A stretch of DNA of 43,412 bases from assembly GCA_913031205.1 (NCBI GenBank), contig CAJWEM010000007.1, positions 1 to 43,412 of the forward strand, given 5' to 3'. The DNA is from an uncultured Gammaproteobacteria bacterium. GTDB taxonomy: Bacteria > Pseudomonadota > Gammaproteobacteria > Poriferisulfidales > GCA-002705445. The notes under the pieces are model-generated. The model made no database searches. It was not told the origin of the DNA and saw only the letters and a list, made by a program, of their open reading frames with translations. The stretch's first letter is position 1. The number at the start of each line of letters is the position of its first letter. This document shows, piece by piece, positions 34,102-42,800 of the stretch. The position numbers were made by a program, and so were the translations under genes.

Positions 34102-35360
34102 TTTTTCTTGTTAATCAAGAAAATATCACAGACTAAGTTAATTAGTTTTCTATTATTTGTTTGCCCAGCTTTATTTAATGCGATTGTAGGTTTGTGAGAT
34201 AACTTTGAAGTAAGGTTTATACTTAATTGATTAATAATGTCTGATGGATCCTTACCAAGTTTGAGTTGATTCAATGATTTGTTAACACAGTCTTGTCTTA
34301 TAGTTTCGCAATCATCTCTATACATTTTGATTACTGAAAAAGCTGATTGGGATTTTCTCCAATTCATATATTCTTCAACTTTTGTATCTATAATGTTTTG
34401 AGCGTCTGATGCAGCATTTCTTCTCGCTTGGTAATTATTTTTGATGAGTTCCTGAATATTGTCTAATGTATACAAAAATATATCAGGAAGATTCTTTACC
34501 TCTGATTCAATATTTCTTGGAACTCCAAGATCAACCATATAGATTGGCTTATGTTTTCTAGATTTCAAGGATGTTTCTACAGCACCTTTTCCTATTAAAG
34601 GGATGCTTCCAGAAACAGCGCTAATTACAATATCTGCATCCTTTAAGCGACTCGCAACATCTTTAAGTGGTATTGCGAAACCACCTACTTCATCCGCGAT
34701 TACTTCAGCTTTTTCAATAGTTCTATTTGCAATAAATATGTCATTTATATTTTTCTTTTTTAAATTTTTTGCAGCAATGTTAATAGAATCACCTGCACCA
34801 AGAAGAAGAGCGTTCTTTTTTGACAGGTCATCATAAAATTGATCAGTTAGCGAAACTGCTACATTTGCTAACGAAAGCGAGTTTGCTCCTATCTTTGTAT
34901 CGGTTCTGACTTCTTTGGCAGTTGAAAATGCATATTGAAAAAGTCTATCTAAATTTTTTCCAATAGTTCCTGCGTTGTGAGCATTGATAAAAGCACTTTT
35001 AAATTGCCCAAGAATTTGTGGCTCTCCAATTACCATAGAATCTAAACCAGAAGCAACATTTAAGGCATGCCTTACAACATTGCTATCAGAAAAACTGTAT
35101 ATATTATTTTCGAAATCCTCCATTGATAAACCCTTTTGCCTTAACAACCAGTCAGAAATATTATCAACATATTGAAGATCCTCAATTTCAATATACAGCT
35201 CAGTCCGATTGCAAGTTGATAACAGAAAAGCTTCATCAACTAGTGGCATGCTATGAAGTTTTTTTAGAATTTTTTGGGATTCATATTTGTCTAAAGAGAG
35301 TTTTTCCCTGATATCTAGAGAAGCTGTTTTGTGACTCATTCCTATTGTGACTAAACTCAT
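34098..35360 (-). CDS. hemA: Glutamyl-tRNA reductase
   Basis: A 420-residue NADPH-dependent enzyme that reduces Glu-tRNA to glutamate-1-semialdehyde, the first step of C5-pathway haem synthesis. The nucleophilic cysteine is C50 in [11 protein letters not shown], exactly at the family position. The Rossmann NADPH-binding domain starts at [17 protein letters not shown]; in many homologues this reads GxGEm. Conserved IGEPQILGQ and the C-terminal dimerisation helix (about 310-420) are present. It heads the hemA-prfA-prmC unit and is divergent from the TPR gene; the 72-base gap contains both promoters, with a TATATTATAA stretch at 35418-35427. Confidence 0.97.
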   Translation of the reverse strand: MSLVTIGMSHKTASLDIREKLSLDKYESQKILKKLHSMPLVDEAFLLSTCNRTELYIEIEDLQYVDNISDWLLRQKGLSMEDFENNIYSFSDSNVVRHALNVASGLDSMVIGEPQILGQFKSAFINAHNAGTIGKNLDRLFQYAFSTAKEVRTDTKIGANSLSLANVAVSLTDQFYDDLSKKNALLLGAGDSINIAAKNLKKKNINDIFIANRTIEKAEVIADEVGGFAIPLKDVASRLKDADIVISAVSGSIPLIGKGAVETSLKSRKHKPIYMVDLGVPRNIESEVKNLPDIFLYTLDNIQELIKNNYQARRNAASDAQNIIDTKVEEYMNWRKSQSAFSVIKMYRDDCETIRQDCVNKSLNQLKLGKDPSDIINQLSINLTSKLSHKPTIALNKAGQTNNRKLINLVCDIFLINKKK

Positions 35361-35432
35361 CTCTTTCCCACTCTTAATTAATTAATCCGTTATGGTAGAT
35401 TGATTCATGTTCAACGTATATTATAACTAAAT

Positions 35433-37196
35433 ATGAGTAATAATAGAGAATCAATCATAAGCTATACTACTAAAATAAGGGTGTTTTTTAAACATTTCCT
35501 AGCAATAAATCTGTTATTTATAAGTTTTGCCTATCCCTTAAGTAATACAAACGACAACCAATCTCAGCTAATTTTTGTTGACGATAAAGAGAATGAAAGC
35601 TATGTGATGCAAAAAGCTTTTGAGGCAGAAATATTAGCTCAAAACCGTGATTATCAGGAAGCTTCAAAAATATACCAAGAAATTATTAACGAATCTGATG
35701 ATCCAGAAATTGCAAAGAGAGCAACACAATTGGCAGGTCTGGCAAATAACTATGAATTAATGTTAGAAAATTCCTCGCGGTGGTTACAACTTGCTGATGA
35801 AAAAGATAAAGCAACCATAAGACATGTAAGAATCTCAATCTTCTTAACACTAAAAAAAACAAGACCAGCTATTAAGGAAACGCTAGAAGCAATAGAAAAT
35901 TCTAAGGATAAAGATAAATTTGCTCTAGTATACGATACCTTAAAAGTTTTTGAAGACGAGACAATAAAAGAAATTTTTGATGTTGTTTATAAAAAACATC
36001 AGAATGAATATTTAGCCCATTTTTACTACACACAAGTTTTGCTAAATAATGCTTATTTCGAAGATGCTATTAAGGTAATTAAAAAAGCATATAAATTTAA
36101 AGAATTTAAAAAGAAAGAAAGCAGATGGGGTATTTTTCTAGCTGATGCTTACTACGAGCTAGGAGAATCTGATCTGTCTATAAATACCTTAAAAGATTAT
36201 TTAAGTTATTCACCAAAAAATATATATCTAAATAATTATTATATAAATATTCTAACAAAAGAAAAAAAGTATGATGATGCTTTAGAGCATTATAGATTTA
36301 TGTCAGCAAACAAATTAATTAATTTTTCAGATTTAGAAACTGCAAAGAAAATGGCGTTATTAAATATAGAAGCAGGCAAATTTAAGGACTCCATGGCTTT
36401 TATTGATTCAATTGAAGAAAAAGATATTAATAGCTTTCATTATTTAAAAGGCATATTTTATTCAAAAAAAAATAACTTTAAAGAAGCTGAAACTTATCTA
36501 CAAAAAGTTGAAAATGAAGATCCAAATTATATTGATTCTGTAAAAGAATTCTCAAAAATAAAAATTAAGAAGAAAGAATATAGCTTACTGAAAAGTTTTT
36601 TTAAAAAGCAATATAAAAATCTTAGTGGGATGTCAGATTTAGAAATAAGGCTAATATTGATAGAAACTGAAATTTTTTATAACGAGAAAAAATTTAAATA
36701 TTCAATGAATAGAATCAACTCCGGCTTAGAAAAATATAAAAATAATGGAGCATTTTTATATACTAGAGCTTTAGTTGCAGAGAAGCTTGATAGATTTGAT
36801 ATATTAGAAGAAGATTTGAAGAAATTAATCAAGTTAGAACCTGATAATGCCCAAGCATACAATGCCCTTGGTTACACTTGGGCAAACAACAATATTAATT
36901 TGAAAGAAGCTCACGAATATATTGACGAAGCTCTGTCACTAGAGCCAAATGACGCTGCAATATTAGATAGCAAGGGATGGATACTGTTTAGACTTGGAAG
37001 TTATAAAAAAGCTGAGCCCTACTTTATTAAAGCCTTAAAGTACAGTGACGATAGCGAAATTGTAAGTCATTTTGTTCAAGTGCTTTTAAAACTTGGTAAA
37101 ACAAACAAGGCAAAAAAGATATTTTCAAAATATATTAAACTCAATCCTGAAGACGAAAAATTAAATGAGTTAAAAAATTTACTAAATGAAATTTAA
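35433..37196 (+). CDS. TPR-repeat exported protein upstream of lolB
   Basis: A 587-residue protein with an N-terminal signal or anchor segment (about residues 18-36, FFKHFLAINLLFISFAYPL) followed by multiple TPR units. The clearest are near the C-terminus: AQAYNALGYTWANNNINLKEA, then AILDSKGWILFRLGSYKKAEPYFIKAL, and further degenerate repeats from residue 60 on. It has the size and position of the TPR protein that lies between hemA and lolB in Pseudomonas (PA4667), an exported protein of unknown precise role probably concerned with envelope assembly. It overlaps lolB by 11 bases. Function here is inferred from position only. Confidence 0.85.
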   Translation: MSNNRESIISYTTKIRVFFKHFLAINLLFISFAYPLSNTNDNQSQLIFVDDKENESYVMQKAFEAEILAQNRDYQEASKIYQEIINESDDPEIAKRATQLAGLANNYELMLENSSRWLQLADEKDKATIRHVRISIFLTLKKTRPAIKETLEAIENSKDKDKFALVYDTLKVFEDETIKEIFDVVYKKHQNEYLAHFYYTQVLLNNAYFEDAIKVIKKAYKFKEFKKKESRWGIFLADAYYELGESDLSINTLKDYLSYSPKNIYLNNYYINILTKEKKYDDALEHYRFMSANKLINFSDLETAKKMALLNIEAGKFKDSMAFIDSIEEKDINSFHYLKGIFYSKKNNFKEAETYLQKVENEDPNYIDSVKEFSKIKIKKKEYSLLKSFFKKQYKNLSGMSDLEIRLILIETEIFYNEKKFKYSMNRINSGLEKYKNNGAFLYTRALVAEKLDRFDILEEDLKKLIKLEPDNAQAYNALGYTWANNNINLKEAHEYIDEALSLEPNDAAILDSKGWILFRLGSYKKAEPYFIKALKYSDDSEIVSHFVQVLLKLGKTNKAKKIFSKYIKLNPEDEKLNELKNLLNEI

Positions 37197-37749
37197 GTTA
37201 ATAATAATTATATTTATCTCTCTAACTGGATGCCAGAGTATTCAAATTTTTAAAGAAAAACCACCTGTTGAAGAAAAAAAAATAGAGAATGTATTTTATG
37301 AAAACTTTTCTGCAAAAGGTGTTGTCAAGTTTTACGCAAAAAATAAAAATGTATCTTCTAGATTTAAATTCATAAAAAATAAGGATGACGAGAGAATAGA
37401 ATTTTTAGACGTATTTAATAATGTTATCGTGACTTTTCAAGTTGATGAAAAAAATATTGAGATACTAGACGGATCAAAAAAACTTAATTCTGAATCTTTG
37501 GAGAAAATAGTTAATAGACCATATTTTAAAAAAATTATTTTAAATTTTTCAAATATTTTAACTGGAACAACAGAATCCGCTGAAGTTATTAAAAAATATA
37601 GTAATGGTTTATTTGAATTTATAAAAAATGAAAAATATTCGATTTATTATAAAATGTATAATAAAGACCATTTACCGGTAAATATGAAAATAAATTTTTT
37701 AAATATCTTATTTGATTTGAAGATTGTGAATTGGACTTTAATCAAGTGA
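37186..37749 (+). CDS. lolB: Outer membrane lipoprotein receptor LolB
   Basis: A 187-residue lipoprotein with signal peptide MKFKLIIIIFISLTGC (lipobox LTGC, Cys16). LolB takes lipoproteins from periplasmic LolA and inserts them into the outer membrane. Sequence conservation is low, but the unclosed-barrel pattern of alternating strands (FSAKGVVKFYA, RFKFIKNKDDERIEFLD, IVTFQVDEKNIEIL), the length (207 in E. coli), the lipobox and the position before ispE support the call. Its stop TGA shares a base with the ispE start ATG (TGATG), giving tight coupling. Confidence 0.87.
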   Translation: MKFKLIIIIFISLTGCQSIQIFKEKPPVEEKKIENVFYENFSAKGVVKFYAKNKNVSSRFKFIKNKDDERIEFLDVFNNVIVTFQVDEKNIEILDGSKKLNSESLEKIVNRPYFKKIILNFSNILTGTTESAEVIKKYSNGLFEFIKNEKYSIYYKMYNKDHLPVNMKINFLNILFDLKIVNWTLIK

Positions 37750-38561
37750 TGATTTTAAAATCTCCAGCTAAAATAAATTTATTTCTAAATATTCTTGGAA
37801 AAAGAGATGATGGCTTCCATGAGATTCAAACTTTTTTTCAATTTATAAATTTATATGATCAAATTACTATTTCTGAGACTTCAAGTAAAAATATAATATT
37901 TACATCAAATAATTCTGACATTGATCCAAAAAATAATCTCTGCTTAAAAGCCGTTGAAATTTTCCAAGAAAAGATAGGTAATAATTCGAGAAAAAATGTA
38001 GAAATATTCCTAGAAAAAAATATCCCTATCGGCGCAGGATTAGGAGGAGGAAGTTCAAATGCAGCTTCAATTTTAACTGGGTTGAATCAGCTTTGGGCGT
38101 GTAATTTGAGTAAAAATGATCTAGCCACTATGGGTGAAAAATTAGGTGCAGATGTTCCTGCTTTCATCAATGGAGTTCCAGCATATGCAACTGGAATTGG
38201 CAGCAATTTACAAAATTTTTCCCTAGAAAATAAATTCTTTTTAGTTGTATATCCTTTGATAAATGTTTCTACCGCAAAGATGTATCAGAAATATTTGCCA
38301 GAGTCTTCAGTAAAGCAAATAAATATTGAGAATATTCATGAAAATATTGGTTTTAATAGTTTTGAGCCTCTTCTATGTGAAGAGTACCCTGAAATTAAAG
38401 AAACTTTAAGTATAATGAGGAAAAATTATAATGGTTACGTATCTGGTTCAGGGAGTTGTTTATTTTCGATTTTTGATAAAGAAGAAGACGCAAAAAAGGC
38501 ACAGGAATTTATTCCAAAAAGTTACCAAACTTATATTGTGCACAGCATAAATAATATATAA
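37749..38561 (+). CDS. ispE: 4-diphosphocytidyl-2-C-methyl-D-erythritol kinase
   Basis: A 270-residue GHMP kinase of the MEP pathway, phosphorylating the 2-hydroxyl of CDP-ME. Marks are [22 protein letters not shown] at the N-terminus, the ATP loop [14 protein letters not shown] near residues 88-101, LGADVPAF with the catalytic Asp, and the GHMP C-terminal [12 protein letters not shown] place the start at ATG 37749, in TGATG with the lolB stop; a TTG at 37731 is in frame but would give an atypical N-terminus. With dxs and ispA elsewhere in the window, three isoprenoid genes are present. Confidence 0.95.
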   Translation: MILKSPAKINLFLNILGKRDDGFHEIQTFFQFINLYDQITISETSSKNIIFTSNNSDIDPKNNLCLKAVEIFQEKIGNNSRKNVEIFLEKNIPIGAGLGGGSSNAASILTGLNQLWACNLSKNDLATMGEKLGADVPAFINGVPAYATGIGSNLQNFSLENKFFLVVYPLINVSTAKMYQKYLPESSVKQINIENIHENIGFNSFEPLLCEEYPEIKETLSIMRKNYNGYVSGSGSCLFSIFDKEEDAKKAQEFIPKSYQTYIVHSINNI

Positions 38562-38581
38562 TTTATATATACTCGTTTTAT

Positions 38582-38657
38582 TGGGCCGTCGCCAAGCGGT
38601 TAAGGCATCGGGTTTTGATCCCGACATACGTAGGTTCGAATCCTACCGGCCCAGCCA
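38582..38657 (+). tRNA. trnQ: tRNA-Gln (TTG anticodon)
   Basis: A full cloverleaf with encoded CCA. The acceptor stem TGGGCCG pairs with CGGCCCA, the anticodon stem TCGGG/CCCGA encloses the loop TTTTGAT with anticodon TTG, and the T arm is GTAGG-TTCGAAT-CCTAC. The first pair is T-A (U1-A72), the weak pair typical of tRNA-Gln. It sits between ispE and prs, its usual place in gammaproteobacteria, and is probably processed from the same transcript. Confidence 0.98.
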
Positions 38658-38728
38658 ACTTTTTACTTCTTTTTTATGTAATTTGTATTATCATTGCACA
38701 CATAAATTCACTAGATTCCAAGGCGCCC

Positions 38729-39685
38729 ATGGCTAGTTATGAAACTTTGAAGATATTTTCAGGTAATTCTAATCAAGATTTATCTGAGAAAATTGCAAAA
38801 AAAATTGGGATTCCAATTGGCAAAGCCTTAGTAGGTCGTTTCAGCGATGGTGAGGTTCAAGTAGAATTGCACGAGGATGTCAGAGGCAAAGACGTATTTG
38901 TTATTCAGTCAACCTGCAATCCAACAAATGAGAATTTAATGGAACTGTTAATTATGGTCGATGCCTTAAAAAGATCATCTGCTGCTAGAGTTACAACAGT
39001 CATTCCATACTTTGGCTATTCAAGACAAGATAGAAGAGCTAGATCTTTAAGAGTGCCAATATCAGCAAAAGTTGTTGCAAATTTAATCAGTACAGTTGGT
39101 ACAAACAGATTATTAACTGTAGATCTTCACTCAGATCAGGAGCAAGGCTTTTTTGATATACCGGTTGATAATATATATGGCTCGCCAATATTAATTTCTG
39201 ATATGTGGAAAAAGAAATATTCTGATATTGTTATTGTTTCTCCAGATACAGGAGGAGTTGTAAGAGCTAGAGCGGTTGCGAAGCAACTCGGTATTGAAGA
39301 CCTAGCAATAGTAGATAAAAGAAGAGAAAAAGCAAATGAATCCGAAGTAATGAATATTATTGGAGATGTATCCTCCAAAACATGCTTGATTGTTGACGAC
39401 ATGGTCGACACCGCAGGGACATTATGTAAAGCATCCGTTGCTTTAAAAGATAGCGGAGCAAAGGCAGTAATGGCATATGCAACACACCCAGTTTTATCTG
39501 GAAATGCGATTCAAAATATTGAAAAATCAGCCCTCGACGAACTCGTTGTTACAGACACGATTCAACTTTCTGATGATGCAAAAAAATGTAAAAAAGTTAG
39601 ACAACTTTCGGTTTCAAATTTGCTCGCTGAGTCAATTATCAGAGTGCATACAGAAGAATCTTTAAGTTCGCTATTTACTGAGTAA
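38729..39685 (+). CDS. prs: Ribose-phosphate pyrophosphokinase
   Basis: A 318-residue enzyme that makes PRPP from ribose 5-phosphate and ATP for nucleotide, histidine and NAD synthesis. The start is ATG 38729 ([13 protein letters not shown]), with AAGG upstream; the open frame extending back into tRNA-Gln is not translated. Conserved blocks are [12 protein letters not shown], the ATP-binding [50 protein letters not shown]-type sequence and the PRPP loop [14 protein letters not shown]. Length is near E. coli Prs (315). Confidence 0.98.
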   Translation: MASYETLKIFSGNSNQDLSEKIAKKIGIPIGKALVGRFSDGEVQVELHEDVRGKDVFVIQSTCNPTNENLMELLIMVDALKRSSAARVTTVIPYFGYSRQDRRARSLRVPISAKVVANLISTVGTNRLLTVDLHSDQEQGFFDIPVDNIYGSPILISDMWKKKYSDIVIVSPDTGGVVRARAVAKQLGIEDLAIVDKRREKANESEVMNIIGDVSSKTCLIVDDMVDTAGTLCKASVALKDSGAKAVMAYATHPVLSGNAIQNIEKSALDELVVTDTIQLSDDAKKCKKVRQLSVSNLLAESIIRVHTEESLSSLFTE

Positions 39686-39691
39686 AAATAC

Positions 39692-39720
39692 TTGTTCTTG
39701 CTTTGAATTTAATTGATAAT
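39692..39720 (+). promoter_or_regulatory. Putative sigma-70 promoter for rplY
   Basis: TTGTTC (39692-39697) and GATAAT (39715-39720) are separated by exactly 17 bases and lie immediately after the prs stop, 28 bases before rplY. The -10 box matches 5 of 6 bases, the -35 box only its TTG core. It may add an internal start within the long plus-strand run. Confidence 0.4.
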
Positions 39721-39748
39721 ACTGCTCTAAATTATTTTATGAGACATT

Positions 39749-40447
39749 ATGGATTTTTTAATTAATGCTGAAAAACGTGACAAAAAGGGAACTTCTTCGA
39801 GTAGAAATATTAGAAGAGATGGCTTTGTGCCTGGTATAATCTATGGTGCTGGTAAAAAAGAACAAACAATATCTCTCCAGAAACACGAAATCGCAAAAAA
39901 TTTAGAACAAGATGCCTTTTATAGCCAAGTTCTTGATATATCGTTAGAAGGTAAAAAAGAGCAAGTAATTCTTAGAGATATTCAAAGACATCCAGCAAAA
40001 AGAGAAATTCTGCACATGGATTTTCAAAGAGTTAAAGCCGATCAGAAGATTAACGTAACGATTCCTTTAAATTTTGTGAATGAAGATGTTGCTCCAGGGG
40101 TGAAAGTTGACGGCGGCATAATTAGTCACTTAATGACAGAAATTGAAATAGTCTGTTTACCTGCCGATATCCCAGAAAATATTACAGTTGATTTAATTGA
40201 CCTTCCAATTGATCAGCCAATACATCTAAGCGAATTGAAACTTCCAAATGGTGTTGAGATTCCTCTTTTACAACATGGTGACGAAGATTCAGATGCTGCA
40301 ATAGTCGTTATACATAAAGCTAAGGTCGTGGTGGAAGAAGAAGTTGAGGGTGCGCCAGAGGCATCAGAGGTTGCATCGGATCAGAAAAATGACGAAAATA
40401 AAGATGCAGATAAAGATTCTGAAAGCGAATCAAAAGATAAAGAGTAA
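39749..40447 (+). CDS. rplY: 50S ribosomal protein L25 (general stress protein CTC type)
   Basis: A 232-residue, two-domain L25 of the CTC/TL5 type, binding 5S rRNA. The N-terminal 5S-binding domain spans about 1-92 (KRDKKGTSSSRNIRRDGFVPGIIYG, ILRDIQRHPAKREILHMDFQRV). The C-terminal beta domain spans about 93-190 (EDVAPGVKVDGGII, IEIVCLPADIPENITVDL). The last 35 or so residues are an acidic, low-complexity tail rich in E, D, K and S, probably disordered. E. coli L25 has only the first domain; the long form is common elsewhere. It precedes pth, its usual partner. Confidence 0.96.
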   Translation: MDFLINAEKRDKKGTSSSRNIRRDGFVPGIIYGAGKKEQTISLQKHEIAKNLEQDAFYSQVLDISLEGKKEQVILRDIQRHPAKREILHMDFQRVKADQKINVTIPLNFVNEDVAPGVKVDGGIISHLMTEIEIVCLPADIPENITVDLIDLPIDQPIHLSELKLPNGVEIPLLQHGDEDSDAAIVVIHKAKVVVEEEVEGAPEASEVASDQKNDENKDADKDSESESKDKE

Positions 40448-40474
40448 TATAAGCAAACAACTTAATTCGACCCT

Positions 40475-41074
40475 ATGCCAAATATTGATAAAGGCAATCC
40501 CCCTCAAATAAAACTCATTGTTGGATTAGGTAATCCCGAAAAAAAGCTATTAGGCACAAGGCATAACGTCGGTTATTGGTATCTTGATAAATTTATTAAC
40601 AAATTTCAAACTACTTTAACTGAAGAAAAAAAACTATCTAGTTTATTTTCTAAAGTTGATTACAAAGATAATCAAATATTTTTGATGAGACCCACTTATT
40701 TTATTAACGATAGCGGAAAGTCTATCAATAGTTTTATAAGTTACTACAAAATTGCTATTGAAAATGTATTGGTAATACATGATGATATTGATCTTAATGT
40801 TGGCTCTGTAAGATTAAAGTTTGGCGGAGGCCACGGCGGACATAATGGATTAAGGGATATAATTAATCACCTTGGGAAAAATTATTGGAGGCTTAGAATT
40901 GGTGTAGGCCATCCTGGCGAAAAATCATTAGTCCATAATTATGTTTTAAATAATCCATCAAAAGAGGAAGAGCTAGATATCAATATTGCTATGAATAATT
41001 CTTTTGATGATATCGATATTCTTTTAGACGGTGAATTTGATAAGTACACTAAAATTTTACACACGAGGGAATAA
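40475..41074 (+). CDS. pth: Peptidyl-tRNA hydrolase
   Basis: A 199-residue enzyme that frees tRNA from dropped-off peptidyl-tRNA. The catalytic histidine is H30 in LIVGLGNPEKKLLGTRHNVGY. RPTYFINDSGKSI, VIHDDIDLNVGSVRLKFGGGHGGHNGLRD-type core sequence (catalytic Asp near residue 104) and the RLRIGVGHPG block complete the family pattern. The N-terminus carries about ten residues before the first strand. Its TAA stop shares one base with the ychF start (TAATG), so the two are coupled. Confidence 0.97.
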   Translation: MPNIDKGNPPQIKLIVGLGNPEKKLLGTRHNVGYWYLDKFINKFQTTLTEEKKLSSLFSKVDYKDNQIFLMRPTYFINDSGKSINSFISYYKIAIENVLVIHDDIDLNVGSVRLKFGGGHGGHNGLRDIINHLGKNYWRLRIGVGHPGEKSLVHNYVLNNPSKEEELDINIAMNNSFDDIDILLDGEFDKYTKILHTRE

Positions 41075-42159
41075 TGGGATTTAAGTGCGGTATCGTTGGC
41101 TTACCTAATGTTGGTAAATCAACATTATTTAATGCTTTAACAAAGAATAGGGTTGCAGCAGAAAATTATCCATTCTGTACGATAGACCCGAATGTAGGAA
41201 TTGTTGAGGTAAATGATTCAAGGCTAAATGAATTAGCAAAAATAGATAATCCCAAAAAAATTATCCCAGCAGTAATTGAGTTTGTTGATATCGCTGGTTT
41301 AGTTGCAGGGGCATCGGAGGGCGAGGGTCTTGGCAACAAATTTTTAGCAAACATTAGAGAAACTGACGCAATTGCACACGTCATAAGATGTTTTGAAAAT
41401 GAAGACATTACGCATGTCGCTGGCAAAATTGATCCACTATCGGATATACAAACTATTAATACTGAACTTCTTTTGTCAGATCTATCAATTGTTGAGAAAA
41501 GCTTAGCAAGGTTAAAAAAATTATCAAAGACTGGAAAAAAAGATATTCTTGCTGAACTAGAAATTTTAGAAAAAGTCGAAGCAGAGCTTAATGACGGAAA
41601 CTTTCTAAAAGATATATATAACGAGAACAAAGAATTGTTAAAACAATATAATTTCTTAACAACGAAACCGTTCTTCCTAATTTTAAATGTTGCAGATGAT
41701 GAAGTTAATGGAAATAAATATACTGAGGAAGTGAGAGTTTTCTGTGAAGAAAAAAATATTTCAAATATTATTATATCCGCGAATGTTGAATATGAAATCT
41801 CTTTGATGAACGATGAGGAAAAAATAGAGTACTTTGAATTATATAATTTAAAAGAATCTGGCATTGATAGAGTAGCAAAGCATGGATACGATATATTAGA
41901 TTTAGGTACTTTTTTTACTTCAGGCCAAACTGAAACAAGAGCTTGGACTATAAAAAAAAATTCATTAGCACCAGAAGCGGCCGGTAAAATACATACCGAT
42001 TTTCAAAAAGGATTTATTAGAGCCGAAGTTATTTCATATGATGATTATGTGAATTTAAAAGGGACAGCGAATTCAAAAAACGAAGGTAAGATGCGCCTAG
42101 AGGGAAAAGATTATCAGGTAAATGAGGGAGATATAGTTGTATTTCGTTATAACGTTTAA
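41074..42159 (+). CDS. ychF: Ribosome-binding ATPase YchF (Obg family)
   Basis: A 361-residue P-loop protein, an Obg relative that prefers ATP and binds the 70S ribosome, linked to redox stress responses. The Walker A loop is GLPNVGKST at residues 8-16, G2 lies near NYPFCTIDPNVGIVEV, and G3 is DIAGLVAGASEGEGLGNKFL. The usual GTP-specificity NKxD reads NVAD (ILNVADDE), as expected for YchF. A coiled-coil domain (about 125-205) and the C-terminal TGS domain (LGTFFTSGQTETRAWTIKK, GFIRAEV) follow. It ends the pth-ychF pair, 24 bases before tRNA-Met. Confidence 0.97.
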   Translation: MGFKCGIVGLPNVGKSTLFNALTKNRVAAENYPFCTIDPNVGIVEVNDSRLNELAKIDNPKKIIPAVIEFVDIAGLVAGASEGEGLGNKFLANIRETDAIAHVIRCFENEDITHVAGKIDPLSDIQTINTELLLSDLSIVEKSLARLKKLSKTGKKDILAELEILEKVEAELNDGNFLKDIYNENKELLKQYNFLTTKPFFLILNVADDEVNGNKYTEEVRVFCEEKNISNIIISANVEYEISLMNDEEKIEYFELYNLKESGIDRVAKHGYDILDLGTFFTSGQTETRAWTIKKNSLAPEAAGKIHTDFQKGFIRAEVISYDDYVNLKGTANSKNEGKMRLEGKDYQVNEGDIVVFRYNV

Positions 42160-42183
42160 GTATAATAATTATCTCTTGAATAT

Positions 42184-42260
42184 GGCTATGTAGCTCAGAT
42201 GGTTAGAGCACAGCACTCATAACGCTGGGGTCGGTGGTTCAATTCCACCCATAGCCACCA
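42184..42260 (+). tRNA. trnM: tRNA-Met, elongator (CAT anticodon)
   Basis: A complete cloverleaf with encoded CCA. Acceptor stem GGCTATG/CATAGCC has a paired first position, so it is not the initiator. The loop CTCATAA holds anticodon CAT, and the T arm is GGTGG-TTCAATT-CCACC. Overall it resembles E. coli elongator tRNA-Met; an Ile2 tRNA with lysidine-modified CAT is the less likely alternative. The anticodon stem CAGCA/CGCTG contains one A-C mismatch at its loop-closing pair (42215 with 42223), where E. coli has A-T. Confidence 0.95.
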
Positions 42261-42273
42261 GGATTTTCCCACA

Positions 42274-42786
42274 TCAATTTAACTCAATTAGTTCTCTAAT
42301 GTTTTCAAGATAGTAATCTTTCACTGTACTTATAAAAAAAGTATCTAGCGAACCATAACTTTCTTCAATAAAATCATTTATATTCTCAAAACCTTGGTCT
42401 ATAGATTCATTTTGAGTTTCCGTAAATAAATCTGTGGTTTCGCAAATAACAGGGTTTCTATATTTTTGTGTACGAAATGATTCATATTCACTATAGGTTT
42501 CAGACGTCCAACCTATGCTTATAAGCTCAATAAAAGTATTAATATCATCAGATTTTTTTATGGCTTGAGAAATATAAATAGCACCATCTAAGTAATCAAG
42601 GATTTTAGTAAATATATCTTTTGATTCTTCATCTAATTCATCAAATATTTTTAGTACAAATTCCTCATCTTTTTTTATAAGATTTTGGAGTTCATTAAGA
42701 TGATTACAAATAGATACACAATCGCTTCTTTCAAGTAAAATATCTATTTTTGATATGATTTGTTCTTTATCTAAATTTTTACTCAT
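42274..42786 (-). CDS. Uncharacterised acidic helical protein
   Basis: I do not recognise this gene. From ATG 42786 it encodes 170 residues; a GTG at 42801 overlapping the upstream stop would add five. The protein is acidic (many D and E), has no signal peptide or membrane segment, and reads as mostly helical, with short cysteine-containing stretches (RSDCVSICNHL, NPVICETTD). The middle has FDELDEESKDIFTKILDYLDG; the C-terminus ends DYYLENIRELIELN. It follows the PD-(D/E)XK gene by at most 14 bases on the same strand, so the two are probably co-transcribed and may act together. It ends 13 bases from convergent tRNA-Met. Confidence 0.7.
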   Translation of the reverse strand: MSKNLDKEQIISKIDILLERSDCVSICNHLNELQNLIKKDEEFVLKIFDELDEESKDIFTKILDYLDGAIYISQAIKKSDDINTFIELISIGWTSETYSEYESFRTQKYRNPVICETTDLFTETQNESIDQGFENINDFIEESYGSLDTFFISTVKDYYLENIRELIELN

Positions 42787-42800
42787 ATACAAAGCATACA

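Noticed and set aside
37731-37748. TTG start for ispE at 37731
   Set aside because: The ATG at 37749 overlaps the lolB stop as TGATG and gives the normal IspE N-terminus.
38615-38728. Upstream extension of the prs frame starting inside tRNA-Gln
   Set aside because: The 38 extra residues overlap a well-formed tRNA and are not family-like; the family N-terminus starts at ATG 38729 with AAGG upstream.
41166-41864. 232-codon open frame antisense to ychF
   Set aside because: Shadow of the well-supported ychF frame; Ser/Phe-rich and without motifs.
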